This document shows, in pieces, positions 1 through 64,000 of a stretch of DNA of 64,000 bases (its first letter is position 1; every line of letters begins with the position of its first letter). Made by a program: the position numbers and the translations under genes. Under the pieces are notes generated by a model. That model was not told the DNA's origin. It saw nothing but the letters and a program-made list of their open reading frames with translations, and searched no databases. Where the stretch lies: the NCBI RefSeq assembly GCF_000972845.2, contig NC_040022.1, positions 17,451,865 to 17,515,864 of the forward strand, in the 5' to 3' direction. The stretch is from Larimichthys crocea (lineage: Eukaryota; Chordata; Actinopteri; Sciaenidae).

Positions 1-1687
1 CTGAGATGGATGAGAACACTCATCCCCCTGCTCCTCTAAGTCTACCACCGTGTGTTAGGATTACCCAGGATGGTTCTTGAGTGTCCCCTTGTTCCTTCAA
101 TGGGATCTCATCTCATCTCATCTCGGATGTTACACCTGGCATGCCCGTGCATTACAGCTGCTGCCCGCACGGGCCACTTTATCATCCCCTGCACCTTGGC
201 TTTGCTTGTGGCGGTAATAGAAAACACTTCATCACAGTTGTCCGCCTTGCGCAGGCCTTTCCACTCATTTATGGGACTTTGGGATAGTAACATGTCAGCT
301 GATATTTAACTGCGACTCTCACTGTACCTGCCTCTTCTTGAATGACAACAAAGCTGCTTAGTCATTTGAGTAGCCGGAGCAAATCTGACTAATGATCTTA
401 GCTGTCAGAGATAAATTCCACCATTGGGCGAAGGGCCCTGCCACTGCCGCCACTGTATCTCCTAGACGCACTGTCTCAAGCATGCCTTCGGTATCATCTC
501 ACACAGGCTGCATGAGTGTGCGATAATGCTGCAGCACCGGGTTGAGTCACGACTCGTCTATTATCTGTAGGATCGCGGGTTGTTTATCATGCGTGGAGCA
601 TATCAGTGTTTCACGCAGACCGGATGCATCAGTCCAGCTGAGTACATGTCACATTATTCACTGGTCCTAACACTGTATCACAACCTGCTGTCGCTCCTGA
701 AGCACCTAACTCTCTATCCTTGAGGCATCACTCCAGTTAGTCATAGTTGAGTGAGATGACAGCCATAGCCATGACGTGCAGTAGAACTGACAGACTAATT
801 CAAGATGGCTGCCTTACACACAGTGTTCACACATGACACACACTCACTCACTCACACTTTTTGTGTCTTTTTAGCTGTTGGCTGCACGGCTGCTGCAAAT
901 ATTGACTTGTATTTGTTATGCAGAAGGCAGAAACAAGTCTCTTTCTCACTAAACTGCACTCTCAAAGCCATGATGTTACAGTATGACACCATTTTAAGAT
1001 GTAAACAAGCAAATGTGCAGCATCATAATGTTTGCTGTCCAGTGAAAATCTTCCAATTTGAGTTCATATAAACCAAATATATACATGTTCTACTACTACT
1101 ATTACTTCTCACACTAAATAAACCATTTAAAAACAGTTTATCTGAACAAATGACCGTTACAAAGCTGAAAACAGGAATGTTTTCCACAGCTCAATAAGAG
1201 TTGGTGTTTTGGAGACACGTGGTTTTCAAAACAGAGCGATGATAGCCAAGTCAATTTTGTTTATAGAGATCTAGATTTGTCCCAGAGGACTTTAAAATCT
1301 GTACAACATATGACACCCTCAATCCTTAGATCCCCCATTTGGAGAGGGAAATACCCTACGTCAGGACTTTAACTACAAACTTGAGGAAACAAACCTCATG
1401 GACACATTAGACAATACACAGTAAGATGCCGAGAAATTGATAGCACACAGAGGCATACAAATATCTGTAAGAATAGTGATTATAAAAGCACATATGACTT
1501 ATCTCTCAGCGTAGATGATGTGTTAAGATAATAGGCTAATCTCTGTACCTGTGTGTAATTATTTTTGGTTCACTTCACACTACAACACATTTACTGTCTT
1601 CCTTTTCCTTTCAATTGAACTTGTTTGATCTATTCTGTGTTGGCGCACCTGCTCTTTTTAGATATCTCTCCCTCTCAAGGTCCAGTT

Positions 1688-1726
1688 TCTCTCTCTCTCT
1701 CTCTCTCTCTCTTGCTCTCTCTCTCT
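1688..1726. repeat. (CT)n microsatellite
   Basis: CT dinucleotide run with one TTG interruption. Confidence 0.95.
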
Positions 1727-2609
1727 GACAGACACACACACTATCAGTTTCTCTCTCTCCGTCTCACACGCACACACGAATACTTACACATCTCTGTGCT
1801 TCGCCCTGGTTGGATTTCTCTTTCCCTGTAATTACAGGCTTCTTATCTACTTCCTGTGTTACGTGCTGCAGCCATTGGCCTCCTCCGTGTTTCCTCCTCT
1901 ACCATTTTTGTGTCACAGATCTTCCGCTGCTTCTCCCTCCAGGAGCCAACAACGCAGAGACACACAATATGCTTTTTAACATGGCCGAACCAGCCAAGTT
2001 TGACGGCTGCATGGGACAAATCCAACAGGCACTAAATTCTGTTGGCAGTTTTTGCTCGAAAGAGGCTATTTGAGTGAAATAGTGTAGTGTCATTATGGTT
2101 GTGGGTGTGTGTAAGGGAGAGGGAGGGCGGAGGGGGGAGGGGGGAAGCAAGACAGAAAATGTGGGTTTTGGCCGTTCATAGCCACTTGGTGAATGAGTGT
2201 TTGTGTGTGTCCAGGAGTTGTAAAGTTTGATTTAATTATTCATGTGGAAGCAGTAACATTGCTTCCCAAACTAGCAAATGAAACTCCATCTTGCCAAGGA
2301 ACTCACACAGGTCACGGCGACCAATTACTTAATGAAAATGATCAGGTTTCTAATGCAGCCCTGGCCGGAGCTCGACTCCAAATTCCTGCAGTACTTCACG
2401 CACCTATAAAACAGATTGCACCTCAGCTTTCTTCCAGCGGTTAGGCAAAGTGTGCAACCGCTGCAGTCTTTAAACCCATCAAAAGTCCAAATGGCTGAAC
2501 CAGCTATAAGGAAAGGATTATTACTTATTAAGAATAGCTAATGTATGATGTAAAAGTTGGCTGCCTCTCCCGTTGCCATCCCCTCCTGTCTCTTTGGCTC
2601 AGCCTCAAC

Positions 2610-2650
2610 TTCTCTCTCTCTGTCTCTCTCTCCCTCTCTCTCTCTCTCTC
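2610..2650. repeat. (CT)n microsatellite
   Basis: Imperfect CT run. Confidence 0.9.
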
Positions 2651-3018
2651 ACTGTTTGTGTTGTTCATGCTCACATTTTCTAATCTATTCTTATAGAGCA
2701 CGAAAGGAACAAAGATGGAAAAGGTTTAGAATATTTAAAAGACTCACATGTGTGTATAATGGTTGCAATCATTCCTCCTATTACTTGCACTGTAAGAGAT
2801 GGAGGTTGAAATTCACAGTTGGGTTTATTCTAAAGACATAATATACTTTACATTCAAACGCATATAACAGGTAACACGTAAGAAAAATACATGGAAAAAA
2901 CATTATATCCCCTACACATAAATATACAGTAACCAACCTGAGGAAGGCATTTGATTATATTTTGTGTATGGACATATCCCTGGAGTTTATGTATATTTTT
3001 AAGTTCTTAGACCCTTAA

Positions 3019-3325
3019 TGCGGTGGCACAGTGGTGCAGTGGTTAGCACTGTCACAAGAAGGTTCCTGGTTCAAACCTCGACTGGGGGCTGTTTGCACAT
3101 TCTTCCTGTATCTGCGTGGGTTCTCACCAGGTTCAGAGACATGCACTTGATAGGTTAATTGATGACTCTAAATTGTCTGTAGGTGTGACTGTGAGTGTGA
3201 ATGGTTGTTCTTCTCCATGTGCCCTTTGATGAACTGGCGACCCTTGCCCTAAGTCAGCTGAGATAGGCTCCAACCCCCCAGTGACCCTGTTAATGATAAG
3301 CAGTTACAGAAAATGGATGGAATCA
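3019..3325 (+). mobile_element. tRNA-derived SINE-like repeat
   Basis: It begins GCGGTGGCACAGTGGTGCAG with TGGTTAGC, resembling an RNA polymerase III A box, followed about 35 nt later by GGTTCAAACC, resembling a B box. The remainder (gridlocked phrases such as CAGCTGAGATAGGCTCC and AAAATGGATGGA near the end) matches a very common teleost interspersed repeat as I remember it. Family name not assigned. Confidence 0.75.
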
Positions 3326-4674
3326 AATGTTAGAAGTCGTACAGTCCAAGCTCATCGATCTAAACCTACCTGTATAGGCTGGCATCCTTATAACTTGTTG
3401 CTTCAGTGGTTTTATGTTTTATGCTCATTCTCTGACATTCTTGTTTTATTTCAAGGTATATTTCACACATTCCTGTGAAGTAACTCTGTTTTGGACATAA
3501 ATCCACTTACTTACTTAGAAAGTGATGACCTGAGAGGTCTGAAAAACTTCAGCTGAAACAACAATATTTGAGGTTTCATCAGTCTGACTTCACTAAATCA
3601 ATCTAAAATCTTTTTAGTACAATTTTCCCTCTTCGCTGTCACTCTCCTCTTCACTGCAGCTCGACAAAGAAACGCCGTCTGAGGGGGGAAACACAGAGGG
3701 AGGACTGTGGAGTGGATTTTGTTTCCCATCTGTTACAGTGAAGTCGTGCTAGGAAGGGATGACTTCACAGCCAGTATTGACAATATTTATATCTCCCTCA
3801 CTGTAAATATGAGCATGTTTTATCACCAGAGTGGAAGAACTCTGAATTTACCCTTTAATCCAAGTTGCGTATCACCGAATTAATAATCCTCACAGCTGCG
3901 AAACATGTCTGACCGACATGTGATGGACACTTGTCCATCCTCTGCTCCTCTGGCTACTTGACACCACCAACAGAGGCTATTTTAGTGATGTGCGTCTTGA
4001 CTCCTTCAGTGCCGCGGACAGCACAGTCTGCGCCCAGCCTCTCTCTGTCTCCATCTAGCCGGATTCCTGACTGCTGTGACAGTAAAGCCTTTACCATGTT
4101 ATACAGAGAAAGCATGCAACAGCAGCGAGCAGCGGCTCGCTCTCTGTCACACACACGCAGCAGGCTGCGAGCCGACTGCAGGCTCTGCATGCAGCTCCTA
4201 TTCTAAATATTTCTGCCTGGTAATACAAAACCAGGCATATTCTGCTAAATTATTAAATACCACACTGCAAGGCTCAGGCTGTATGGCATGAGGTAATCGT
4301 TTCAGCTCGGTTTGTTTGACGCTCTTTCTCTCTCTCTGGGCCAACAAGTGGGAAATGTGTTTTTGGAAATAGATATGAAGAGTGTTTATTGTTCCCCTCA
4401 CGATTTGTAAATCATGAGTCCCACTTTATGGAGAAGGCTGGAGTTGATCATAAACTATATCAGTGTATATGTGGGCAAAGCATAATCTTTGACAGGCCTA
4501 TGGATCTGTTTGGGTGACGTAGCAGTAAAAGTGATTTCTGATTATGCAGAGTGGTTATGGCAACATTGACAAAGTCGATCTGTTGGGTCCACAGTGGATT
4601 AAGATGATCGACCATGTGAGCAGGATTTAAACACCTTTCTACACCTCGATAATCCCATTCTTGTAATATCCTAA

Positions 4675-4902
4675 CAGCCTTGTAGTCATCGATCCGCTGC
4701 AACCTGTGCGCATAGCAGGCAATGGACCGATATTCAGTCGAAGGCGGTGTTTTGGCTGTACAGTGACGTTTTAAGGCAGGTCCTGGTCAAACCTACCAAT
4801 GATACAAGTCGGTCCTATTCTGCTGGGACTGATCGCAATGAACGGGTGTCGGAGCTCTGCACGGCAAAGGAGCAACCACAGCGAGACGAGGCGATCAAGG
4901 GG
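4675..4902 (+). other. kcnn1: Probable kcnn1 5' UTR or upstream in-frame extension
   Basis: The exon-1 reading frame is open from 4675 to 4902 but has no ATG. A GTG at 4747 lies in this frame, but GTG is not a usual vertebrate start, so I treat the segment as 5' UTR. CpG density rises from about 4830 into exon 1, as at a promoter-proximal CpG-rich region. The transcription start is not determined. Confidence 0.45.
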
Positions 4903-56204
<51,302 letters not shown>

Positions 56205-57915
56205 CCTTGACAAACCTTCTGCCCCTCCGAGCCCCACCTTTCTCAACTCGTCACCTCATTCTGTCCCATCCAAAGCTGTCCCTGTAACCGCTGGCGAGTC
56301 CATGTCTGGACTAATAATGAACCCATATCTTGACCTCTGACCTGATCTTTGCCCTTAGTTTCTCCCTTCCACCCATCCCCTCTCCCCTTCCTTCCCACCC
56401 AACACCAAATCCAAAAACCAATTCCTCTGTGACTGAGCCTCTCAGCACAGGACTGGATCAGAGCTACTCCAAAAGAACAAAGAAAAGCAAACAGACTTAA
56501 ATCAAGAAAAAACACAAATGCATCCAAAAAAAGAAAAAGAGAAAAAAAAATTTAAAATGACTGAAAACCGAGATAAAGTAGAGATATGGTTTATGTTTTA
56601 GCCATTGTATGGCTGTTCAAGTTAGCTTTTTTGTAAAAGCCCTTGTATAGTTAAAAAATGACTGAGTTCAGGGTCGCTGGGGTGAGAGCTGGCTATCACA
56701 CCGGAGAGTCCTTAACCACGAGGGGGGAAGTTGGTCTGTGGAGCTGAGGGCCTCGGCTCACCTGCTGGCCCTCTGAGGCCATGGAGGACATCCGTCCACC
56801 CATCCGTCCGTCTATCTGTTTGTACGGTGAGGAGAGCGAGACAAACCATTGGATTTCCCTTTCAAAAGACTAGTGTCATGGATTCTTTCCCATAGGTTAG
56901 GGTGAAAGCTTTAGAAGAGGCTGAGAAAGGGGGAGGGGAAACTGTCACACAAAAGAAGAGCAAAGGGAATGCATATGGCATTACTACTGGGTAGGAAAAA
57001 TTTACACAGTTGCCAACTTCAATGTTTCAGCTTCCTTGTTCTTACCAAGGGAAAATGAGAGCGACTATCTTTTTTAGTTACATATTGACATGTGATTTTT
57101 CAGTGCCTGAATGTATAAATAGTAGAGGGTTATTTAATTACTAATTTCAGAGCTTTTTTACGATGTTAACAGTCTGAATACAGCATTGCATTCCTTTTTC
57201 AGATACATTCCTCTCCAAAAATTTAAAGAAAATGTCTTAATGTAATGCATAACATTGCCTCCATTACACAGCAACTCTAAATGTTTTGAAAAACCTTTTT
57301 TTTTTCTTTCTATTTCTACTAACACCGTAAGAAATGAAAAAGCTCAGAGAGTAAGTGTGTGAGTATGTGTGTTTGTCAGAGAACGAGTTCACTTTTAGCT
57401 CAATGCTGCACACTCATACACACACACACACACAACAATGAAATATGTAGTAGTCTACCTTTCTCACCACCACTAATTAGAGCTTCCTGTGGTCTTCAGA
57501 TAATGGCATGGCTTGAGGTCTGCTGGTATATACGGCCACACAGGCACACATCACTGGTCGAACTTAGAAACCAACCCTGCATGGTTCTGTGCAAAAATGA
57601 CAATGGAACACAATCTTCCTCGGATGGCTTGATGATTTAACATGATTTCCATGTTTTGGATTTTTATTATTTCACTTTTGTTTGTTTGTTGCCTTTCTTT
57701 CTTTTGTTATTTTTTACTAAAAAGTTGCTTCTTTTTTTTTTTACTAGGATACATAGGGTTTTTAGAGTTGCAGAACCTAGAGAGTTGCAGTAATGTGATT
57801 CTGTAATGCATTCCCTGTTTAAAAATATGCGGTGAAGAAAAATCGCTATTACAAAAAATAAAAACAAAAAAAAATCCTGAAAGGATACAAATAAAAGTGC
57901 TGAAGAAACTTTGAT
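56205..57915 (+). other. kcnn1: Probable kcnn1 3' UTR
   Basis: After the stop the sequence has no further exon-like frame. Candidate AATAAA signals lie at 57857-57862 and 57890-57895, giving a 3' UTR of about 1.7 kb. A-rich runs near 56515-56550 could instead give internal priming. The end is not proven. Confidence 0.5.
57857..57895 (+). promoter_or_regulatory. kcnn1: Candidate polyadenylation signals (two AATAAA)
   Basis: AATAAA at 57857-57862 and 57890-57895 on the + strand, 1.65-1.7 kb past the stop. They sit in an A-rich context, which raises the chance of coincidence. Confidence 0.4.
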
Positions 57916-57964
57916 GAATTGGTCCCTCAGAAAGTTTAACAGAATAGTTAGACGTCTGGAGAAA

Positions 57965-58315
57965 AATTCACTTACTTACTTTCTAGCTAGATATAAGATG
58001 GATACCGCGCTCATGTCTGAACGGGAAATATGAGGCTAATGCTAGCTTAGCTTAGCCTAAAGACCACGCTAGTTAATTAGTGAGCTTTAAAAGTGCTGGT
58101 AAATGCATTTTGTTACCTTCTTACAGAGCCAGGCTAGCTGGTCTTTCTGGGGTTTTTTTGTTTGTTTTTTCTGTCTCTATGCTAAGTTAACCAGCTGCTA
58201 GTATCTTCATATTTACAGACAGGAGAATGGTATCAGTCGTTTCATGTAACTCAGCAAGAAAGCAAATTATTGTGTATTTCCCAAAATGTCAAACTATTCT
58301 TTTATTACATAAGGT
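57965..58315. repeat. Interspersed repeat family B, full foldback copy
   Basis: The left arm (57970-58062: CTTTCTAGCTAG, GATACC, CTCATGTCTG, AAATATGAGGCTA, TAGCTTAGC) is imperfectly the reverse complement of the right arm (58170-58280: GCTAAGTTAACCAGC, TCATATTTACAGACAGGAGA, GGTATCAG). A central TTAATTAGTGAGCTTTA segment precedes the right arm. This is a hairpin-forming, non-coding element common in fish genomes. Confidence 0.7.
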
Positions 58316-61300
58316 GTAAGGGCCTCGGTTTTGTGTTTCTAAATGACATTGGAACACTATGATAGTGGAGAAATTAGAAAAAGGCATGGCGTATGACGTA
58401 TTCTAGAGTTATGATGAATTGTAGATTTTTGATTTGAAGGGAAATATTTAGGATCTTTAAAGTTATGTTTTTCCCAAAGTACAAGTCTCAGGAAGGATCA
58501 GGAAGTCAGCGGGTTAGCGGGCTAGCATGCTGTCCTAAAGTAGTTTGAATGGTAGATAATCTGAGTCCCAAAAGGATGTTAGATCATCTTTATGGCCCCT
58601 TAAGCTAACAGACGAGTAGGATCATGATTATTTCCTGGATCTTATTTATTTCCAAGCTGCTTCGGGCTCAATCTGGTCTGAGTCAAACCCTGTGAGACAG
58701 TGAGCGAGTCCACTCTCCCACAGGCTCTGGACCAGCCAGAGAGCACTTCATTTAAGAACATATTCAGTTTGCTACGAGTGGAACTTAATCAAGCATGAAT
58801 ATTAGCTTTTTTCCTTTCAACTTGAGTTGATGAAGCATGACTCTTTACTGCCCCCACCTTTAGCCACTTCTCGTACAGTGCTACACTCAAACCTTCCTCT
58901 ACGAAGCGATCTATCACGACCATTACAGTCTCTGTTTCAATCAGTGTCATCCAATGAGTCAGGACGGCTAATGGAAGATTATCTGCTTGATTGCGACCTC
59001 ACCTGCCTCTTCGTATCTAAGGTTTCCACCTCTTCATTAAATCGGAGGTTTAGCCTTGCACTTGTCATCTGTCATCATTAAGAAAATCATTCCTCCCCTC
59101 CCCGCACACACAAAGAGGCTTCCCACATGGCCCACAGCAAAGACCTTTGAGTGGTTTGAATAAAGAAAAAAAAAGCACATAGAAAGGAGCCCCCAGGTCA
59201 TATTCCATGTTGCACTCAGTGTGTAATATTTAGTTACACCAAGAAGGATCACAGATGCTGCAGTGTCTTCCCCAGAGAGATGTGACAGTACTGGTGTTAA
59301 GGACTTCATCCTTCATCGGGCGGCAGGAGAGAGGGCGAGAGGAGACTGAAAGAAAAGACAAAAATTAGAACAATAACTCATTTACTGACAGATGTCCATT
59401 TTTGCCCAGGGGGGTTGTGAACAACAAGAGTGGGTGTCCTGTAAATATGACCTCATTGTAGATGTCGCCAAGTAAACGGGACAAATGGTGAACCGCAGGG
59501 GTAATGGTAGCTGGGTGCAGCGCACAGCATGTGACAAGCAAGCTGTAGAAAAACAATATCTAGAAAGGATATGAAATGTTTGAAATTCTGGGAAATTAAA
59601 GATAGCATTTTATTCTTTTTTTTTCTGCTGATGGACGTATGATCAGGTTCTGTTGTTTTTTTCCCCCTTTTTTATAAAGGTTTGTTTTCTCCCGTCCTTA
59701 TCTCGTCACCAACAAAGTCCTGCCAAAACACCATTCCAATATTTAATAGTGATCTGATATTTTCCACCAGAAAATAAAAAAAATCCACAGTATTTTGTAG
59801 TGAAGTGAGGGATATTCATGATGTTATTCTGGTGATGGTAGATGAGTCAAAGTGATAAACGCATCCCAGAGTCTTTTATTATCCTGAAAAAGTAGGCTTT
59901 CCTCATAGAGCAGGAATCAGAACACACTTCAACCGAACAATAACAGAGTGAAAAATCCCCAAAAAGTGAAGAAATGTAACCCAATCATTGTTCTGTGTAC
60001 ACTGCCACATGATGCATAATGTACGTAGTAGCACTGGAATAAATCAACTTTTAATGGATGGCAAATGGGTTTAACATGTTCTCTGTATACTGTTTGCTGT
60101 TCCTTCATTTTGCAGGTGAACTTTTGTCCTAGCAAGGAGAGACACCAAGGTCAAATCATTAAAGACTATCTTCAGCTATGAGCACAACTCTCTTCTTCTT
60201 CTTTTGTATTTTTTGGAAAGCTGTAGGTGAACCTTCATTTTGAAATCATTTTATATGCTTTTCTTTACATTAAATTAACAAAATAAGAGTCCAAACTCCT
60301 GCCATGCACGTCCTCTAATCTGAAATGTTTTCACACGAGGTCCGTCCCCGAGGGAAAAGGGAAATGGCAGCAGCCTAAAATCAATTGTGACACTGAAAGG
60401 TGGGTTGGCACGTGTGTTGACAGATATAGACGTCGTGCATCTCTTCCTGTAAAACTGAGAGGCAGGGACATCCTAAAACCTGATTACTGGAGGATGTATT
60501 GACATAAACATAAACATCTCTCCAGAGGACACACAGCTGCTGAGGCACTGTTCCAAGGTGAACTATGGGCTGTACGCAACACAACACACACACACAGCCA
60601 TTAATGTTCAAATAACAAGCTACTATTCATGTCCACATGCACAAACAAGGCTCAGCCTGGTTAATTACAGCCAAACCAGGAGGGACTTGGCAGCGAACCG
60701 ATATCCCGCAAGAGTGGCAGAGTCAGTCACCCTGTAGTTGTTGCTATACAACCCCAAAGACATGCAGCAGTGGAAACACAGGGCACAGCTCCTCTGCTCC
60801 TCATCCCTCCCATAAGAGTACAGCATAATTAAATGAAATGTTGTTTTTATTATTTTATATATGAAAAGGACCTTTTGTGATTTCAAAGCCACACTAATAG
60901 ATCAGAATCTCATTTCATGACGCGAGCCAAAGTGAAAAAGTGGTAAAATTACACCTAGTCACAGATACCCAGCTTAGTTAATGTCCTGAGCAGGTAAGCT
61001 TTCCATTATTTCCTTCTGTAATAATGTCAGTCTCTTAATGAGCACAGTTAATTCATCCGGCTACTGAAAAGAGAAGAAAAGAGGCATCAAATTACCAGAG
61101 ATCTCCCCTAGAGGGTACTGAAGATCAAGTCCACAGCGAGAAAAGACAAGAAAAGGAAGCAGGTTGCAGAGGACTGAACATGACCCTCGGACTGGGGAAG
61201 GACGGGGGAGGATTCAGCTTGCAGGGTGTTGAAGATCATCCCAGAGTGTGAAAAAGTCCTTCTGGGAGAGCTTGCGGCAGGCAGGGGAAGTCATTTATTG

Positions 61301-62547
61301 AATTTATTGCAGGCCCCACTTTTCTCCCTGTCTGCCCTGGGAGCTAATAGCTAGCAGCTGCATTATGCTTAATGCCCTCCCTATCATTTTCAGCTAACGT
61401 GGTTTGGTATCCATTTGGGAAATCGGAGAGAATAGGAGTATTGATCTTGGTTTTTGGCTATTTAATGTACAATGCTTTAGTGGTGGAGAGTGGGTGTGAA
61501 GGGCCTTTTCATTCCACCGAATGTTTTTTGAGTGTCATTTATTTCAGCATCAATCATTTCTCTCTTTCTCATTCTATTTTTCTAACTCTTTCTATCTGTA
61601 TCTCTTCCTCTGTTGCTCATTTCTCTCTCTGAGAGATCCGAGGATGACTGAACTGATACAAATGAGGTTGTCTGTTGGAGGCTGCCGTAGCTTCCCTGCT
61701 TCATTTAGCTGTGAAGGAAGAAAAGAGCTCTTTTCACAGCCCTCGAGCCATGCGTCAAGACTTCAAGCATGAAAGTGTACATGTATGTATCTACAGTGTG
61801 TATATGCACGTGTACACACACATGTATACATGTAGCTTCCCATGTGTCCTCCACTTGACAGAATCATTTCAGCCAAAGCTAGAAATTCAGATCTATGATC
61901 ACGTCTTGCATCAAGTACTGTTTTTTTCTTCTTCTTTTAAATCAGTTTTATAGACATGATAGCCATCACTCATCAACAATATGTTCAGTCTGTTAATGCT
62001 ATCCCTCACTGAATCAACTTTGCTCCCTTTAAAAAAGAATATGAGATCACACCAAATGTGGGCAAAAGCAAAATATTGTAAACACAACAGACAAATCAAG
62101 ACAAGTTCATTTAAATAGAACACAATGGCATTTCAAAGTGTTTCAAATAAGGGAAAGGGGGTATTAGATCAAAGTACAAGAGGGTGTGCCGTTATACAGA
62201 ATATCAGCATCTACGACTGTATCACAGCATGCTGATATTCAGTATTATGGCACTCCCCCTTGTGTGACATTACTTTATTAAAAACACGGTAATTAAATAG
62301 AATGATAAATGCAAATAATAATTCTGGCGGTATCATAAAGCTGGTTATCATGCTGGTCTCTGTTGATACTGAGGTTTCCATCTTATTAACCACTACGTTA
62401 CAAAACACACAAACGAGAACGATGAATGAAGTCTTGAAATGAGATAAACTGTTCAGGTGATGGTACTTATAAGTGATATTCACCAAAGTGTAATGTAAAA
62501 GTTTCCAAAAGTAAAGGTAAGGCTCGAGATAAGTACAGGAGTAAAAA

Positions 62548-63041
62548 GAATCAACGTCGTATCTGTGACATCACCCATGGGTTTCTGAAGAGATGTTTTG
62601 AGTGGCTCCGACCACCGCCATGTTGATAGTCCTGCTTCTTCTGCCTGCCGGCCTGAAAGATGCAAATCGTCGGTGGACCTGAGGCGGAATGAACGACTCC
62701 ACGATACTCAAACAAGCAATCTGTAACAGCACCCACCTGTCAATCAAAGCAGACATGCTGTTAATTATGTTTAACTTTAAGCATTAATATAATTTTAACA
62801 GGTGAGTTGTATAACAAATTCACCCTCAGTACAGTTGTCATGAACATGGAGATTAGCTACAGAGACCAAAACAGTTTTTTTATACCAGGCTGTGAACATG
62901 TTTATTTCTGCTGTGAAGCATTTTAACATGGGGTCTTATGGAGATTGACTGAGTCTGTAGCCTGTTTCAAGTGGACCGTCAAGGAGCTGCAGTTTTTGGT
63001 ACTTTTACATAGGCTTCACTTCACAGACATGGAGGTTGGCT
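62548..63041 (-). repeat. Interspersed repeat family A, reverse copy
   Basis: Read on the - strand this matches 39119-39640 over its length, with many substitutions and short indels, so it is a dispersed, diverged repeat family and not a recent duplication. Short reading frames here derive from the repeat. Confidence 0.85.
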
Positions 63042-63215
63042 GTACCTTTGGACTAAACCACGCTACCTGTTTCCCCTTGCTTTCAGGCTTTGTGCTAAGC
63101 TAAGCTAACTGTCTCCTTTGCTGTAACTGCATATTTAACAATAATTGAAATCAGTCTTATCAAATTTCTCATCTAACTGTCAACAAGGAAGCAAATTATT
63201 GTATTTACTTTCCAT
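63035..63215 (+). repeat. Interspersed repeat family B, partial copy
   Basis: Right-half copy: CTGTTTCCCCTTGC, GCTAAGCTAAGCTAACTGTC, TTTCTCATCTAACTGTC, AAGGAAGCAAATTATTGTAT. It directly adjoins the reverse family A copy. Confidence 0.7.
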
Positions 63216-63585
63216 TTCATTCTTTTCCATATCCATCTTTTTCCTCATACAAATAGCATCATTTCATCTCATAGGTTGATACACAACTATTATGTTATCA
63301 TAACAACTATTTATGTTCCACAGTACAGCGTATCTGTAGCTATGCTGTTTAATGTTACTATACATAATATAGGCCTTTGCTTCTATATAATATGAACACT
63401 GTCTATACATGACTCTTGCATTGTTCTGCATATTATGTGCAGCTGAGTGGCACCTACGCTGGCAGTAGAGGACACTCATGGCACCAACAGATGAAGTAGC
63501 CCCGGGCCAGGGCCACTGGTGGGACTCACTTGAGAAAGTGGGTTGCATTATGTGTTTACTGTGCTGTATTGGGTATGAGTACTGC

Positions 63586-63616
63586 AGTGTGTGTGTGTGT
63601 GTGTATGTGTGTGTGG
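63586..63616. repeat. (GT)n microsatellite
   Basis: GT run with one AT interruption. Confidence 0.95.
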
Positions 63617-64000
63617 TGGAGAAGGAGGGGTCACTACAGATGTCCTTGCCTTGAGCTTTCTCAACATGAAAATCAGCACTGCTCTGGAAGAATCGCTGGC
63701 ACAGAGTGACGTCACATTATACAGCAGTAATGATTCCTGGAGTCAGATATGGAGGGGGTTAAATCTCACTGAAGAAAATACATGTAGCTACTGAAGGTGA
63801 ATGTTGCACTAAAACACACTGAATACTGGTTATATTAAAATTACACCCCACACTTTGCTACTTCAAAGCGTTATACCATAATGTATTTTATGAATTTCAC
63901 TGTACTCGGTGGTGCATTCCAGGTTTGGGTAATGTAAGTGGGAAAAAGAGAGAGACGGTAAATGGAATAAAGAAACAGAACAAACTCAGTGAGAGAGGTG

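Larger units (their letters stand above)
1..4674. other. 5' flank, no recognised gene
   Basis: I see no convincing exon here. The stretch holds two CT-rich microsatellites (about 1688-1726 and 2610-2650), a tRNA-derived SINE-like repeat (3019-3325) and otherwise unique-looking DNA. Any non-coding first exons and the distal kcnn1 promoter may lie in the last kilobase, but no TATA box or other decisive promoter motif is evident. Short reading frames here have no recognisable protein motif. Confidence 0.5.
57916..64000. other. 3' flank, no recognised gene
   Basis: Contains repeat families A (62548-63041) and B (57965-58315, 63035-63215), a (GT)n at 63586-63616 and otherwise unremarkable DNA. 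Reading frames of up to about 94 codons occur, none with a recognisable domain or clear splice context. 60900-61450 looks complex and repeat-free, but without a coding signature. Confidence 0.5.

Noticed and set aside
3019..3110. A tRNA gene suggested by A-box and B-box motifs
   Set aside because: No complete cloverleaf is apparent and the motif continues into a known-style SINE body.

Overview
The window is vertebrate nuclear DNA, almost certainly from a teleost fish and probably a percomorph. It has one large intron-rich gene with GT-AG splice sites, abundant dinucleotide and trinucleotide microsatellites, a tRNA-derived SINE, a decayed Tc1/mariner element, a LINE 3' end and several short repeat families typical of fish introns. 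Nothing looks prokaryotic or viral. I found one protein-coding gene, on the + strand: a small-conductance calcium-activated potassium channel of the KCNN/SK family. It is best called kcnn1 (SK1), because it carries the 9-nt AQK microexon characteristic of KCNN1 and SK1-like residues in S1-S2 and S5. Which teleost paralogue (kcnn1a or kcnn1b) cannot be decided from this window.

Layout: 1-4.6 kb is 5' flank with a SINE. 4.9-6.27 kb is coding exon 1, a GC-rich, poly-Gln/Pro N-terminal extension of about 455 residues. 6.27-32.5 kb is intron 1, which holds a back-to-back direct duplication of about 6.6-6.7 kb (16.05-22.76 and 22.76-29.37 kb) with a 10-N gap in the second copy. The differences between copies are mostly 1-base indels, so this is probably an assembly artefact. 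32.5-33.0 kb is exon 2 (cytosolic N-terminus, S1), with a second in-frame ATG matching the usual SK1/SK2/SK3 start. Exon 3 (S2) is at 36.3 kb and exon 4 (S3-S5) at 37.3-37.7 kb. Exon 5 (pore) is at 49.8 kb, after a 12-kb intron. Exons 6-9 (S6 and calmodulin-binding domain, including the microexon) lie at 51.3-54.7 kb, and exon 10 (coiled coil, C-terminus, stop) at 55.9-56.2 kb. A 3' UTR probably runs to about 57.9 kb. 57.9-64 kb is repeat-bearing flank without a recognisable gene.

The exons join in frame at every junction. The long form is 1039 residues with the microexon and 1036 without; starting at the exon-2 ATG gives 556 residues, close to mammalian SK1/SK2. The channel has S1-S6, a GYGD selectivity filter, a constitutive calmodulin-binding domain and a C-terminal coiled coil. 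The most notable signals are the poly-Q extension on an SK1 gene, the AQK microexon with a long pyrimidine tract before the next exon, and a CFTR-like (TG)n-Tn tract abutting the exon-4 acceptor. I saw no evidence of a wholly new biological system; the best leads concern splicing control, N-terminal diversity and assembly quality.
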